Assembly (NCBI GenBank): GCA_947259405.1
Contig: CAMYLY010000009.1
Location: forward strand, 56,136-120,135
Length of the DNA: 64,000 nt
Direction of reading: 5' to 3'
Source: an uncultured Gemmatimonadales bacterium
GTDB taxonomy: Bacteria > Gemmatimonadota > Gemmatimonadetes > Gemmatimonadales > GWC2-71-9
In this document: piece by piece, positions 17,289-25,621 of the stretch
Numbering within the stretch: the stretch's first letter is position 1
How the letters are laid out: every line of letters starts with the position of its first letter
Position numbers and translations under genes: made by a program
The notes under the pieces: model-generated
Database searches by the model: none
The model's input: only the letters and a program-made list of their open reading frames with translations
Told to the model about the DNA's origin: nothing

Positions 17289-17312
17289 GGACCGTCCTCT
17301 CTCGAGCCCTGA

Positions 17313-17341
17313 AGTGTTGGAAACCCCTCAGACCCTGTCAA
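17313..17341 (-). promoter_or_regulatory. Predicted promoter of the Ser/Thr kinase/gamma-CA pair
   Basis: A perfect -35 TTGACA (17341-17336) is 17 bp from AACACT (17318-17313), which matches the -10 consensus at 3 of 6 positions. Transcription would begin near 17306, giving a leader of about 18 bases before the GTG at 17288. Confidence 0.5.
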
Positions 17342-17393
17342 GCAAGTCAGGGGCCATGGGACGACACGGGCCGGACTCGTTGTGCAACCAGGC

Positions 17394-20225
17394 TCAGAAC
17401 GAGGTGCCGAAGGTCACGTAAGCCCTTATATCACCCCTACTTACACCGAGTCCATCAGTCAACGGAACGGCGGCACCTACCCGGACCCGCGTGGGTACAT
17501 CGTACAGGATCCCGAGGTCGGCAATGAGCTCGGTTCCCGCACTTTGCAAGTTGTTCTCGGTCCCACCATCAGAGGCGATTCGGGCCGTTCCGAACTCATA
17601 GAACAGAGTAGCCGAAACCCGGTCGAATACGATGGGGATGATCGGCATGCCGCGACCGATCAAGGCGATGGGGATCCGTGCCTCCGCGACAGCGGTGAGT
17701 GCGCGATCGAAGCCCCCAACTCTCGGGTACCCTCGCAGGGCAAATGCCCGCCTCCCGGTCCCTACGATCAATCCCGGCGCGACCTCGAAGCGGTCTCCCG
17801 ACTCGCCACCAACCGCAATGGTCCGCGGTGCCGACCCACCGGCACCACCACCGGTTAGGCGGAGGGCCAGGACCCATCGCGCGAATCCCGGGAGGCCAAC
17901 ACCCAGGAACCCGGCAACGGCGCCCCGGGTCTCAAACGACGACGCCCCATCCCTGAGACTCCATTGTCGCTCGTACAGTGCGTCGAGCCGGACGCCGTTT
18001 TCGACCGAAATGGCCAGTGCGGGACGCGAGCGATAGAACAGGCTTCCACTGATGGACGCGGCGAGCGAGGTGGGTCCTTCGAAGATCAAAGCACCGGCCG
18101 ACGACTCGTCGAAGAGCGAGAACTGTTCCAAGCCCGTCGCGAGCCGAACGACTGCGCCCGAACGCCACCAACGGCGCGCCAGCCTCACGCCCACCGTGGC
18201 CGCTTGCTCGCGCTCCCCAAAGGGAACGACCCCCGCATTGGTGAGGAGTCCGAAGCCCAACCATGACTGCCGCACGGAAACGTTCACGGCTGCCCCCTGC
18301 CACCGTTGATGCGCGACGGAGAGCACACCTTCCGTCCGGCCCGTGCTCGGTGCCACCGCAAGCGAGGCGAGGTACTGTGTGCGACCGATTGGATCATCAG
18401 CAGACGTGAATGCGCCGAGGAACGTGCCCGTCTCACTCTCCACGTGGAGCACGGGATTCCAGTACTTCGGGACCAGAGCGGGCCAGGGATTGTATCCTCG
18501 CTCTTGCACAGCGGCTCGCGGGGCCACCTCCATCGAGGTAGTGGGTTGGGTGACCGTGGGCGCGTCCGCGAGCTGGTCTGGTGCGAGTTGCATCACGGCC
18601 ATGCCGTCGTGAAAGACCGACGTGAACACGAGCGACCCATCAGGAAGCTCCTGTGGCGAGCGAGCGCCCCCCAACTCGGTGGTCAATCGACTGACACGGT
18701 CGCTGCCGCGGTCGTAGCGATAGACTTGCGGCAGCCCGGACACCTCACTGACGAACAGTACCGTTCCATCAGGGGCCCACGACACATCGGAGAGCAATGC
18801 GTTTCCGAGCGTCACGCGGCGAGCTGCACTGGGGTCGGTAAGGGGCCACACAACCAGTTCGCGCCTCCCCTTCAGCAGCGCATCGCCCGCTCCCCAACCC
18901 TCACGCACCGCGATCTCTCCCCAATCGTCGGCGGGCGGAAGATTGACCGGTTCGTGACCGCCGTCGGGATCCAGCCAAAGCGGTCGGCGCCGACCGTCTT
19001 CCACTCGCACGCCGCCGACACGGGCGCCGTTACTGAACGGAGACGTGAAGCGCTCGGTGTTGGAAATGCGTTCCCACGTTTTGAGTTCACGCCACAGGTA
19101 CAGGTGGCTGCGGATCGATGCCGGCGACGCGTAGTCCAACTGACCGATGATGAGGGACGTGCCGTGCCAAGCGATGCGGACACCGGCGTTGACCCGATGG
19201 CTCGCCGTCCGCGATGAATCCGCCAAGAGTACCCGGACAGTTGCATCTCGTCGGCCATCGGAATGCAGGTAGGCAAGGGCGTGCCCCGACGGCGACGCCA
19301 CCGGTGCGGGTCGCGACAGTAGCCCGCGGGCGAGCACCGTCGCCAGCCCCGTCCCGCTCGGCGGCGTATACGACTCGCGCATGCGTTTCCACCCAGCGCG
19401 CACCGACGTGCCTCCGGCTTCCTGAAGCGGGCTGCCGACGGTCAGCGGCCAGAGTTTGCCAGCTGACCGCTCCACGAAGCGAGACGGGAGGCTGTCACCA
19501 CCGCTGGTAACCTGACTGGCGAAGAACCGCGATCCCCATGCATACGGCCGTTGCCCGCCTGGCCATCGCGGCGACACGAGCGTTGCGTCCTCAGACCGTG
19601 GCCAGACACCTGACGTCGCGGTTGACGCCAACAGCTGGGTGTGAAACGCGCCGCGGACACGACCGGCGTCGGTGAAGCGCGATTCGTAGTACGTCGCAAG
19701 TCCCTCTTTGACCCACGAGGACCGATAGGCATTGGGGAACGTCCACGGAGCCCGACCGAACATATACTGCATGCCGCGCCAGAACCCGCGCGTGCGATCG
19801 AGATGGAAGACGTGCGTCAACTCGTGCACCAGAACCACGCGAACCCATTCGTCGTAGTGCGCGAGTGCCAGCTCCGTGGCAGGCGGGGCGAGGAAGATGA
19901 ACAGCTTGTTGGACGGAAACACCGACGCAGCACCATTGCTGAAGTCCACGTTGTCGAACACGGCGATGTCCACCGTGCCTCGGGGCGGGACAAGTTCCGA
20001 CGCCAGCAACCGGTAGGCACGTTCCGCTTCATCAGCCACGCGTTGGACAAGGTGCGCCCGTTCCCGTCGGATATGGATGCGAAAATGCTCCGTCTGCCAC
20101 GTGCTCCAGGTACCGGAAGGGTCGAGTTGCGCTGCGGCAGGCAACGGGGACAGCGCGAGCACGACGATTGGTAACCAGACGCGTAGCGGCCTGGCCGCCG
20201 GTCCTGGACAGCCCGAAAATCGCAT
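17394..20225 (-). CDS. Secreted HELTH metallopeptidase with beta-propeller and outer-membrane-barrel-like C-terminus
   Basis: I start at the ATG at 20225, which gives a clean signal peptide (LRVWLPIVVLALSPLPAAAQ, cleavage after AAA-Q); the frame extending to 20549 has no plausible signal. The 943-residue protein has an N-terminal zinc-peptidase domain of the MA (gluzincin) clan with VVLVHELTHVFHLDRTRG near residue 140. TolB/PD40-like propeller repeats follow (SDVSWAPDGTVLFVSEVSG, then SPQELPDGSLVFTS). The last 300 residues are rich in alternating strands ending in VPLTDG and RAYVTFGTSF, like a surface-antigen barrel with a C-terminal aromatic residue. It probably acts at the outer membrane; the substrate is unknown. 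Confidence 0.82.
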   Translation of the reverse strand: MRFSGCPGPAARPLRVWLPIVVLALSPLPAAAQLDPSGTWSTWQTEHFRIHIRRERAHLVQRVADEAERAYRLLASELVPPRGTVDIAVFDNVDFSNGAASVFPSNKLFIFLAPPATELALAHYDEWVRVVLVHELTHVFHLDRTRGFWRGMQYMFGRAPWTFPNAYRSSWVKEGLATYYESRFTDAGRVRGAFHTQLLASTATSGVWPRSEDATLVSPRWPGGQRPYAWGSRFFASQVTSGGDSLPSRFVERSAGKLWPLTVGSPLQEAGGTSVRAGWKRMRESYTPPSGTGLATVLARGLLSRPAPVASPSGHALAYLHSDGRRDATVRVLLADSSRTASHRVNAGVRIAWHGTSLIIGQLDYASPASIRSHLYLWRELKTWERISNTERFTSPFSNGARVGGVRVEDGRRRPLWLDPDGGHEPVNLPPADDWGEIAVREGWGAGDALLKGRRELVVWPLTDPSAARRVTLGNALLSDVSWAPDGTVLFVSEVSGLPQVYRYDRGSDRVSRLTTELGGARSPQELPDGSLVFTSVFHDGMAVMQLAPDQLADAPTVTQPTTSMEVAPRAAVQERGYNPWPALVPKYWNPVLHVESETGTFLGAFTSADDPIGRTQYLASLAVAPSTGRTEGVLSVAHQRWQGAAVNVSVRQSWLGFGLLTNAGVVPFGEREQAATVGVRLARRWWRSGAVVRLATGLEQFSLFDESSAGALIFEGPTSLAASISGSLFYRSRPALAISVENGVRLDALYERQWSLRDGASSFETRGAVAGFLGVGLPGFARWVLALRLTGGGAGGSAPRTIAVGGESGDRFEVAPGLIVGTGRRAFALRGYPRVGGFDRALTAVAEARIPIALIGRGMPIIPIVFDRVSATLFYEFGTARIASDGGTENNLQSAGTELIADLGILYDVPTRVRVGAAVPLTDGLGVSRGDIRAYVTFGTSF

Positions 20226-20291
20226 CGATGGCCGTGGTGGTTGGATCGCGGAACCTACACAATGGCAACGAACTACGCCATCGGAAGCCGG

Positions 20292-20320
20292 TTGCCCGGC
20301 TCTCAGGCGGGGTGTAGATT
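20292..20320 (+). promoter_or_regulatory. Predicted promoter of the FHA/kinase/phosphatase/protease operon
   Basis: TTGCCC (20292-20297), a 17-bp spacer and TAGATT (20315-20320) give 4/6 matches at both boxes. It sits in the 205-base divergent interval between the secreted peptidase and the FHA gene, about 105 bases upstream of the GTG start. The rest of that interval shows no other clear feature. Confidence 0.45.
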
Positions 20321-20430
20321 GGCCACCATCAGGCCGCTGGAAATCCCGTTGAAACGCAAGGTCACCTGGCCCGAGACTTGAACGGGAAGTGGCGTCCTTC
20401 ATTCGTCCCTGAGGCGGGAGGAGCAAACGC

Positions 20431-21333
20431 GTGACGGGACCAGTACACCGAGCCGGCGGAGGGGCCGAGGGCTCGATCTCGCAGATCGTGTGTTCGACGT
20501 GCGGCAGCACGGCCGTGGCGGGCCTTCCCTTCTGTCCGTCATGCGGCAAGAAGCTGGCTCAACCCGTCGAAGGACGCGCCTGTCCCCGTTGCGGGACGGC
20601 CGCGCCCGAAGATCGGAAATACTGCCCCGCCTGCGGACAGGGTCTGGACGGCATGCTCCGGCCGAGTCAAGCCGCAGCACAGACGGCTGCGCAGCACGTG
20701 ATCGTGGTCGTCGATGACGCCGGCGAGCCCCTGAGCAGACACCCACTCCAAACCGGCGAAACCACCTTGGGGCGCGAGGGCGCCGACATGGAGTTCGCCG
20801 AGGATCCGTATCTCTCGCCCGTGCACCTCAAGTTCACGGCCAAGGAGGAGCAGCTCTTCGTTCGCGACCTGGGGAGCCGCAACGGGACGTGGGTGTTCAT
20901 TACCGAACCTCACCGGCTTAGCGACGGCGACCGCATCCTCTTGGGGTCACAGGTGCTCGTGTATCGACGACTCGGATATCCCGGACCGCATCCCCCCGAG
21001 CGAGACGCTACGCGGCGGCTCGGGTCCTTGGTGCCCAGCGCGGATATCGCCAAGCTGACGCAGGTGCGCAGCGACGGATCGGAACGCGACGTGATGCACT
21101 TGTCTCCTGGGCGCGACATCGCTCTCGGACGCGAGGACGGCGATTGGGTGTTCCCGTACGACCCGTCGATGAGCGGTCGGCATGCCGAGATACACTCGGA
21201 AGATGCAGATTTCGTCCTCATCGATTCCGGAAGTCGCAACGGCGTCGCCGTCGCCGCTCGCGGCGACGTACCTGCACCGCCCAACACGCGCATTCTGGTG
21301 GGCGACAAGATGATCCGCGTCGAAGCATCATGA
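20431..21333 (+). CDS. Zinc-ribbon protein with two FHA domains
   Basis: This 300-residue cytoplasmic protein has no membrane segment. Two zinc ribbons lie in the first 75 residues (CSTCGSTA with CPSCGKK, and CPRCGTA with CPACGQG). Two FHA phosphothreonine-binding domains follow: TLGREGADMEF with VRDLGSRNGTWV at about 110-160, and IALGREDGDWVF with IDSGSRNGVAV at about 225-275. The GTG start is preceded by GGAGGAG at 8 bases. The stop overlaps the start of the kinase gene by 4 bases, so it is probably a docking partner of that kinase, recognising phosphothreonines it makes. Specific targets are unknown. Confidence 0.9.
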   Translation: MTGPVHRAGGGAEGSISQIVCSTCGSTAVAGLPFCPSCGKKLAQPVEGRACPRCGTAAPEDRKYCPACGQGLDGMLRPSQAAAQTAAQHVIVVVDDAGEPLSRHPLQTGETTLGREGADMEFAEDPYLSPVHLKFTAKEEQLFVRDLGSRNGTWVFITEPHRLSDGDRILLGSQVLVYRRLGYPGPHPPERDATRRLGSLVPSADIAKLTQVRSDGSERDVMHLSPGRDIALGREDGDWVFPYDPSMSGRHAEIHSEDADFVLIDSGSRNGVAVAARGDVPAPPNTRILVGDKMIRVEAS

Positions 21334-23114
21334 AGACCTGCACGGTCTGCGGCGCCGAGTGGCCCGACGAGACCAAGTTCTGTCCCAACGACGGAACGAC
21401 GCTGCGCTCGACCGAAGGTGCCGACCTGGTCGGCAGTATCATCGGCGGCAACTACCATATCGAGAAGAAGCTTGGCGAGGGCGGCATGGGTTCCGTCTAT
21501 CTTGGCGAACACGTCAAAATGGGCCGGAAGAGCGCCATCAAGGTTATGACGCAGTCCATGGCCAGCGATCATGATGCCATCGCTCGCTTCAACCGAGAAG
21601 CGACCAACGCCGCCCGGATCAACCACCCTAACGTGTGCGCCATTTACGATTTTGGCGAAACACCGGAAGGGTTGATCTTTCTGGCTATGGAGTTCATCGA
21701 AGGCGAAGCCTTGAGCGACATGCTGACTCGCGTAAGCATGATCACGCCGGGACGCGCCGCTTTCATTCTGGATCAATGCGCCGACGCACTCCAGTCCGCT
21801 CACGAATTGGGCATCGTGCACCGCGATCTCAAACCTGACAACATCATGATCACGCAGAGTCGCGGGAAGGACGTGGTGAAGGTGGTCGACTTCGGGATTG
21901 CGAAGGCGATGGGCGGCGAAGAGGGCCAGAAGGTCACCAAGACAGGGCTCGTCGTCGGGACACCCGAATACATGAGCCCAGAGCAGTTGTCCGGTGACGT
22001 CCTCGACGGACGCAGCGACATCTACTCCCTCGGCCTGGTGTTCTTCCGCATGGTCACCGGCACGCTCCCGTTCCCGGCTGAGAGCGCGCAAGAAACGATG
22101 ATCAAGCGCCTGACCGACGATCCGATGACGCTCGAGGCAGCGCAACCGGGCGGCAGATATCCGCCGGGACTGCAGGGTGCCATCGATCGGGCGCTGCAAC
22201 GCATGCCGGGCGACCGGTACCAGCACGCCAACGAATTCGCTCGCGATGTCCGGCTGACCATTGGGAATGCGAAGGAGATCTTCGCGCCCCCGACCCTCGA
22301 CACCGACGCCAAGACGCAGTTGATGGACGCGCAGACCGCCGTGGTCGATGAGAGTACCACGGTGGTCGATGAACATGCCACCGCTCCAGCGGCGGTGACC
22401 AAAGGCTTTACGCGGCAGCTTGCCCCGACCCAAACCACGCCGGCTCAGGCACGTCCTGCCGAAGTGTCGCCGACCACTCCCGCCACGCCGGCTCCGATTC
22501 CGTCGCCAACAACGGTGACCAAGAAAAAAACGCCCGTCGTGCCAATCGCTGCTGCAGTGCTCGTTGTGGCAGCGGCCGGAACCACAGCCGCGGTCATGAT
22601 GACCGGAGGTAGCGAAAACGGAGCCTCAGAGCCAGTATCGATTCAGCCCCCCTTGGGGACCGACGATTCGACGCAGACCCTCCAATCGGCCGCTGGCGAT
22701 ACGGGGGGAGTAGGTTCTCCCGTTGCGACGGGTTCCGAGACGGGTGGCACAACGCAAGCTAGTCCACAATTGGGTGGTGAACCGCTCGTGCTGGATACAG
22801 GTGGAACAGGAGATTCGGGCGTTGCGCCTCCTGCGACCACCGCCGATCCGGCGGAGGTGGACCGGGAGCTTGAGGCGCTGTTGGATAGCATCAATGCTGA
22901 TCCGCAGCAGGTGCGGCAGGCGGCAGAAGCACATTACCAGGATCGGACGCTGCCCAATTCGACACGTGCGTTCGCAGCTTTTGTAGTCGGTGACTCGTTC
23001 TTCGCGGAAGACCGAATGACCGAAGCCTGTCGTTGGCTGGAGGTGGCAATCAGCTTAGATCCGACGAACGCTGTATACCCGAACTCGAAGACCCTGTACA
23101 GGTGCTCACCGTGA
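21330..23114 (+). CDS. Membrane-anchored Ser/Thr protein kinase
   Basis: It starts at the ATG at 21330 (MKTCTVCGAEWPDETKFC), giving 594 residues. An N-terminal half zinc ribbon (Cys 4, 7, 18) is followed by a complete PknB-type kinase: GEGGMGSVYLG (49-59), lysine 71, HRDLKPDN (164-171), DFG (187-189) and GTPEYMSPEQLSG. A Thr/Pro-rich linker precedes a single membrane helix at 402-425. The outer region is Gly/Thr-rich and ends in a short helical, TPR-like segment (RAFAAFVVGDSFFAEDRMTE). It is coupled to the FHA gene before it and the PP2C gene after it by 4-base overlaps, forming one signalling unit. Confidence 0.94.
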   Translation: MKTCTVCGAEWPDETKFCPNDGTTLRSTEGADLVGSIIGGNYHIEKKLGEGGMGSVYLGEHVKMGRKSAIKVMTQSMASDHDAIARFNREATNAARINHPNVCAIYDFGETPEGLIFLAMEFIEGEALSDMLTRVSMITPGRAAFILDQCADALQSAHELGIVHRDLKPDNIMITQSRGKDVVKVVDFGIAKAMGGEEGQKVTKTGLVVGTPEYMSPEQLSGDVLDGRSDIYSLGLVFFRMVTGTLPFPAESAQETMIKRLTDDPMTLEAAQPGGRYPPGLQGAIDRALQRMPGDRYQHANEFARDVRLTIGNAKEIFAPPTLDTDAKTQLMDAQTAVVDESTTVVDEHATAPAAVTKGFTRQLAPTQTTPAQARPAEVSPTTPATPAPIPSPTTVTKKKTPVVPIAAAVLVVAAAGTTAAVMMTGGSENGASEPVSIQPPLGTDDSTQTLQSAAGDTGGVGSPVATGSETGGTTQASPQLGGEPLVLDTGGTGDSGVAPPATTADPAEVDRELEALLDSINADPQQVRQAAEAHYQDRTLPNSTRAFAAFVVGDSFFAEDRMTEACRWLEVAISLDPTNAVYPNSKTLYRCSP

Positions 23115-24145
23115 ATCTCTTCGGATCGAAGAACACCGGCATACGCATCAGCGTCTTCGGCAAGACGGATGTCGGCCGCACGCGGGAACACAACGAAGAC
23201 TGCTTCATCGTGGCCGACCTCACGCGCCAGAACGCGTCGCTGCATCCAGACGTCCGACAACACGACGTGGGTGCGCATGGCACACTCCTGGTCGTGGCGG
23301 ACGGCATGGGCGGCGCAGCGGCGGGCGAAATCGCGTCGGACATGGCGACGCGCACGATCTACGATCACTTGTTGAGCACGTGGCTCAAGGACGATGAACC
23401 GAGCGCCCAGCAATTCGCCTTCCGGTTGAAAGAAGCGGTCGAAGAAGCCAACGACAAAATCCACCTGTACGCGAAGGAGCATCCGGACTTGCGCGGCATG
23501 GGCACGACTACGACTGCCGTCGGTGTGCTGGGGGATCAGCTGTACCTCACACAGGTGGGCGACTCACGTGCCTACTTGATCCGCAAAGGCGAAGGCATTC
23601 AACTCACCAAGGATCAGTCGCTCATGCAGCGCCTGGTCGACGCGGGAGAGCTCACAGAGGAAGAGGCGGAAAAGTCGGAGCGCCGCAATATCATCCTGCA
23701 GGCCCTCGGGCCCGATCCCAAGGTGCGCGTCGACCTCACCAACCAGCAGATTCGCCAAGGCGACGCCGTGGTTCTGTGCTCTGATGGCCTTACAGGCCAA
23801 ATCACGCGAGAGGAAATCGCCGAGATCGTGGCACAGGACAGCAAGGACCTCGTCGAAGTCTGCTCACAGCTCATTGAAATCGCTAACGAACGCGGTGGCC
23901 CGGACAACATCACCGTCGTGGTTGCTCGGTTCGGCGGCAAGCCGCTCAGAGATCCTAACGACGGGGACGAGGCCGGCCACCAGGTCTACCCGCTTCTGGA
24001 CCCCGAATCCACCACGGAACCGGTACCGATCTATCGCGGAAGCCCACCGCCGATCCCGGAGAACAAGGTCGAGATGGTCTGGTCCGGAGGCCTCGCGGCA
24101 ATCGTGACCGCCCTTGGCCTTTTCTTCGCGACCTTCGGTTTTTAG
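23111..24145 (+). CDS. PP2C-family Ser/Thr protein phosphatase with C-terminal membrane anchor
   Basis: The GTG at 23111 overlaps the kinase stop by 4 bases and gives 344 residues; a longer frame to 23033 lies inside the kinase. PPM-family metal motifs are intact: GRTREHNEDCF, VVADGMGGAAAG, the GMGTTTTAV turn, LTQVGDSRAYL, VVLCSDGLTGQI and GGPDNITVVVARF. A single hydrophobic C-terminus (GGLAAIVTALGLFFATFGF) probably anchors it to the inner membrane with the catalytic domain inside. It would reverse phosphorylation by the adjacent kinase, as in PknB-PstP pairs. Confidence 0.95.
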   Translation: MNLFGSKNTGIRISVFGKTDVGRTREHNEDCFIVADLTRQNASLHPDVRQHDVGAHGTLLVVADGMGGAAAGEIASDMATRTIYDHLLSTWLKDDEPSAQQFAFRLKEAVEEANDKIHLYAKEHPDLRGMGTTTTAVGVLGDQLYLTQVGDSRAYLIRKGEGIQLTKDQSLMQRLVDAGELTEEEAEKSERRNIILQALGPDPKVRVDLTNQQIRQGDAVVLCSDGLTGQITREEIAEIVAQDSKDLVEVCSQLIEIANERGGPDNITVVVARFGGKPLRDPNDGDEAGHQVYPLLDPESTTEPVPIYRGSPPPIPENKVEMVWSGGLAAIVTALGLFFATFGF

Positions 24146-24151
24146 CAGGAC

Positions 24152-25621
24152 GTGAAGCCGCAGCTCAAAATCCTGAAGGGCGCGCGAACGGGTCACACCC
24201 AGGTCTTTTCCAAGTCTCCGATCGCTCTGGGACGTCACCCTGCGGCGGACCTCCAGTTCGATCCGGATCGGGACCTCCAGGTGTCCGCCCGCCATGCGTT
24301 GATCGTGCGTCGCGACGATCACTGGTATGTGCGCGATGTGGGAAGCCGCAACGGCACCTACGTCAACGGCCACAAGATTGCGACTGACACTAGACTCGAC
24401 GACACGGATCAAATCCGGCTCGGCGACGCACAGGGGCCCGTCTTCGAGGTGCGCTTGGTCCCCGACGGGTCACCGGACGGGATAACCGCACCCGCACAGC
24501 CCATCCCGGCAACCCAGGATGGTGTAAGTTCGGGCGTCGTCACACCCGGCCGCGAACCCAGGCCAACGGCCGCCGGCCAGTCCGACGAAGCACGGCCGGC
24601 CGGCCCCGCACCACGGGCGTCGAACACGGCAGAACGCATTCGCATAGAGGTCGGGAAGCAAACCCGCAAGCACCGAGCGATGACACTGACGGCCTTTGTC
24701 ATGTTGCTCGGCGCGGCGACGACGTTCGTCGTCGTCTCGCAGCGCCAGGGAGCAGCCCGGAACGCCGAAGTCGCCGCCATGCGAGCCAGAACCGACAGCA
24801 TCCTGCTCGCGGCCAACCAGGCCATGAACGACCTCCAGGGACAGGTCTCGGGTCTGGAGGCACGATTGCGGGAGTCGCTATCCGACCTCACGAATCTCCA
24901 GGCGCAACTCGATCGCGCCGAGCGGTCGGGTACCGACGTCGAGGTCGACGAGCTACGAAGACAGCTAGCTGACGCGACGCAGGCCCTCATCTATCAACAG
25001 GCCGCAGCCCAAGTCGACTACGCCACGCTCGTCGAAGAGAGCCAACAGACCGTCGCGATGATTTGGGCGCGCTATGCGGACCGCAGCATCGCGTCGGGAA
25101 CGGCGTTCGCCGTCCGGCCCAACGGGACATTGGTCACGAACCGGCACCTCGTCACCGGGCGAGACGGAAACCAGCGACCGGTAGAAATTGCCGTCAAGTT
25201 TGCCGATTCTCGACAGGTGTTCCGCGCGCGTCTCCTCGCCACCTCACCCGATGCGGACCTCGCAGTCATACGAGCCGAGGGGATCACGACCGCCGTGCCA
25301 GTGGTGAAGGGGTTCGGCGGTCCGCCGACGCAGGGCGACCCCGTCGCCATTATAGGATTCCCCATGGGCAGCGAGTTGCCGGGGGCCGGCACGAATGAGT
25401 TCGCTCGGACGACTTTCATTCCCGGCTCGGTCTCAAAGGTCCTGCCCGATTTGATCCAGCTCGACGGCTACGGCGTGCAGGGCGCAAGTGGAAGCCCCAT
25501 CTTCGACGAACAAGGGTTGGTCATCGGGGTGCTGTTTGGAGGCGAGGTTGCGAGTGCTGGGCGGATCGTATACGCCGTCCCGGCGGCACTTGTCGAGCAG
25601 CTTCTCAGATCGGTCCGCTAG
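24152..25621 (+). CDS. FHA-transmembrane-coiled-coil trypsin-like serine protease
   Basis: It begins at a GTG at 24152, 6 bases after the phosphatase stop, with 489 residues. A cytoplasmic FHA domain covers about 20-100 (IALGRHPAADLQF, SARHA, VRDVGSRNGTYVNG). A basic linker leads to one membrane helix at about 176-195 and a coiled coil at 205-290. The last 190 residues are a trypsin-fold protease with His332 (VTNRHLVTG), Asp369 (SPDADLAVIR) and Ser446 (GASGSPIF), all facing the periplasm. No PDZ domain is seen. The layout suggests that phosphothreonine binding inside is relayed to proteolysis outside; that is inference. Its stop overlaps the convergent anmK stop. Confidence 0.9.
   Translation: MKPQLKILKGARTGHTQVFSKSPIALGRHPAADLQFDPDRDLQVSARHALIVRRDDHWYVRDVGSRNGTYVNGHKIATDTRLDDTDQIRLGDAQGPVFEVRLVPDGSPDGITAPAQPIPATQDGVSSGVVTPGREPRPTAAGQSDEARPAGPAPRASNTAERIRIEVGKQTRKHRAMTLTAFVMLLGAATTFVVVSQRQGAARNAEVAAMRARTDSILLAANQAMNDLQGQVSGLEARLRESLSDLTNLQAQLDRAERSGTDVEVDELRRQLADATQALIYQQAAAQVDYATLVEESQQTVAMIWARYADRSIASGTAFAVRPNGTLVTNRHLVTGRDGNQRPVEIAVKFADSRQVFRARLLATSPDADLAVIRAEGITTAVPVVKGFGGPPTQGDPVAIIGFPMGSELPGAGTNEFARTTFIPGSVSKVLPDLIQLDGYGVQGASGSPIFDEQGLVIGVLFGGEVASAGRIVYAVPAALVEQLLRSVR

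Noticed and set aside
20910..22433. Long minus-strand open frame (507 codons) opposite the FHA and kinase genes
   Set aside because: The plus strand encodes intact FHA and kinase motifs; the antisense translation has no recognisable domain and arises from high GC.
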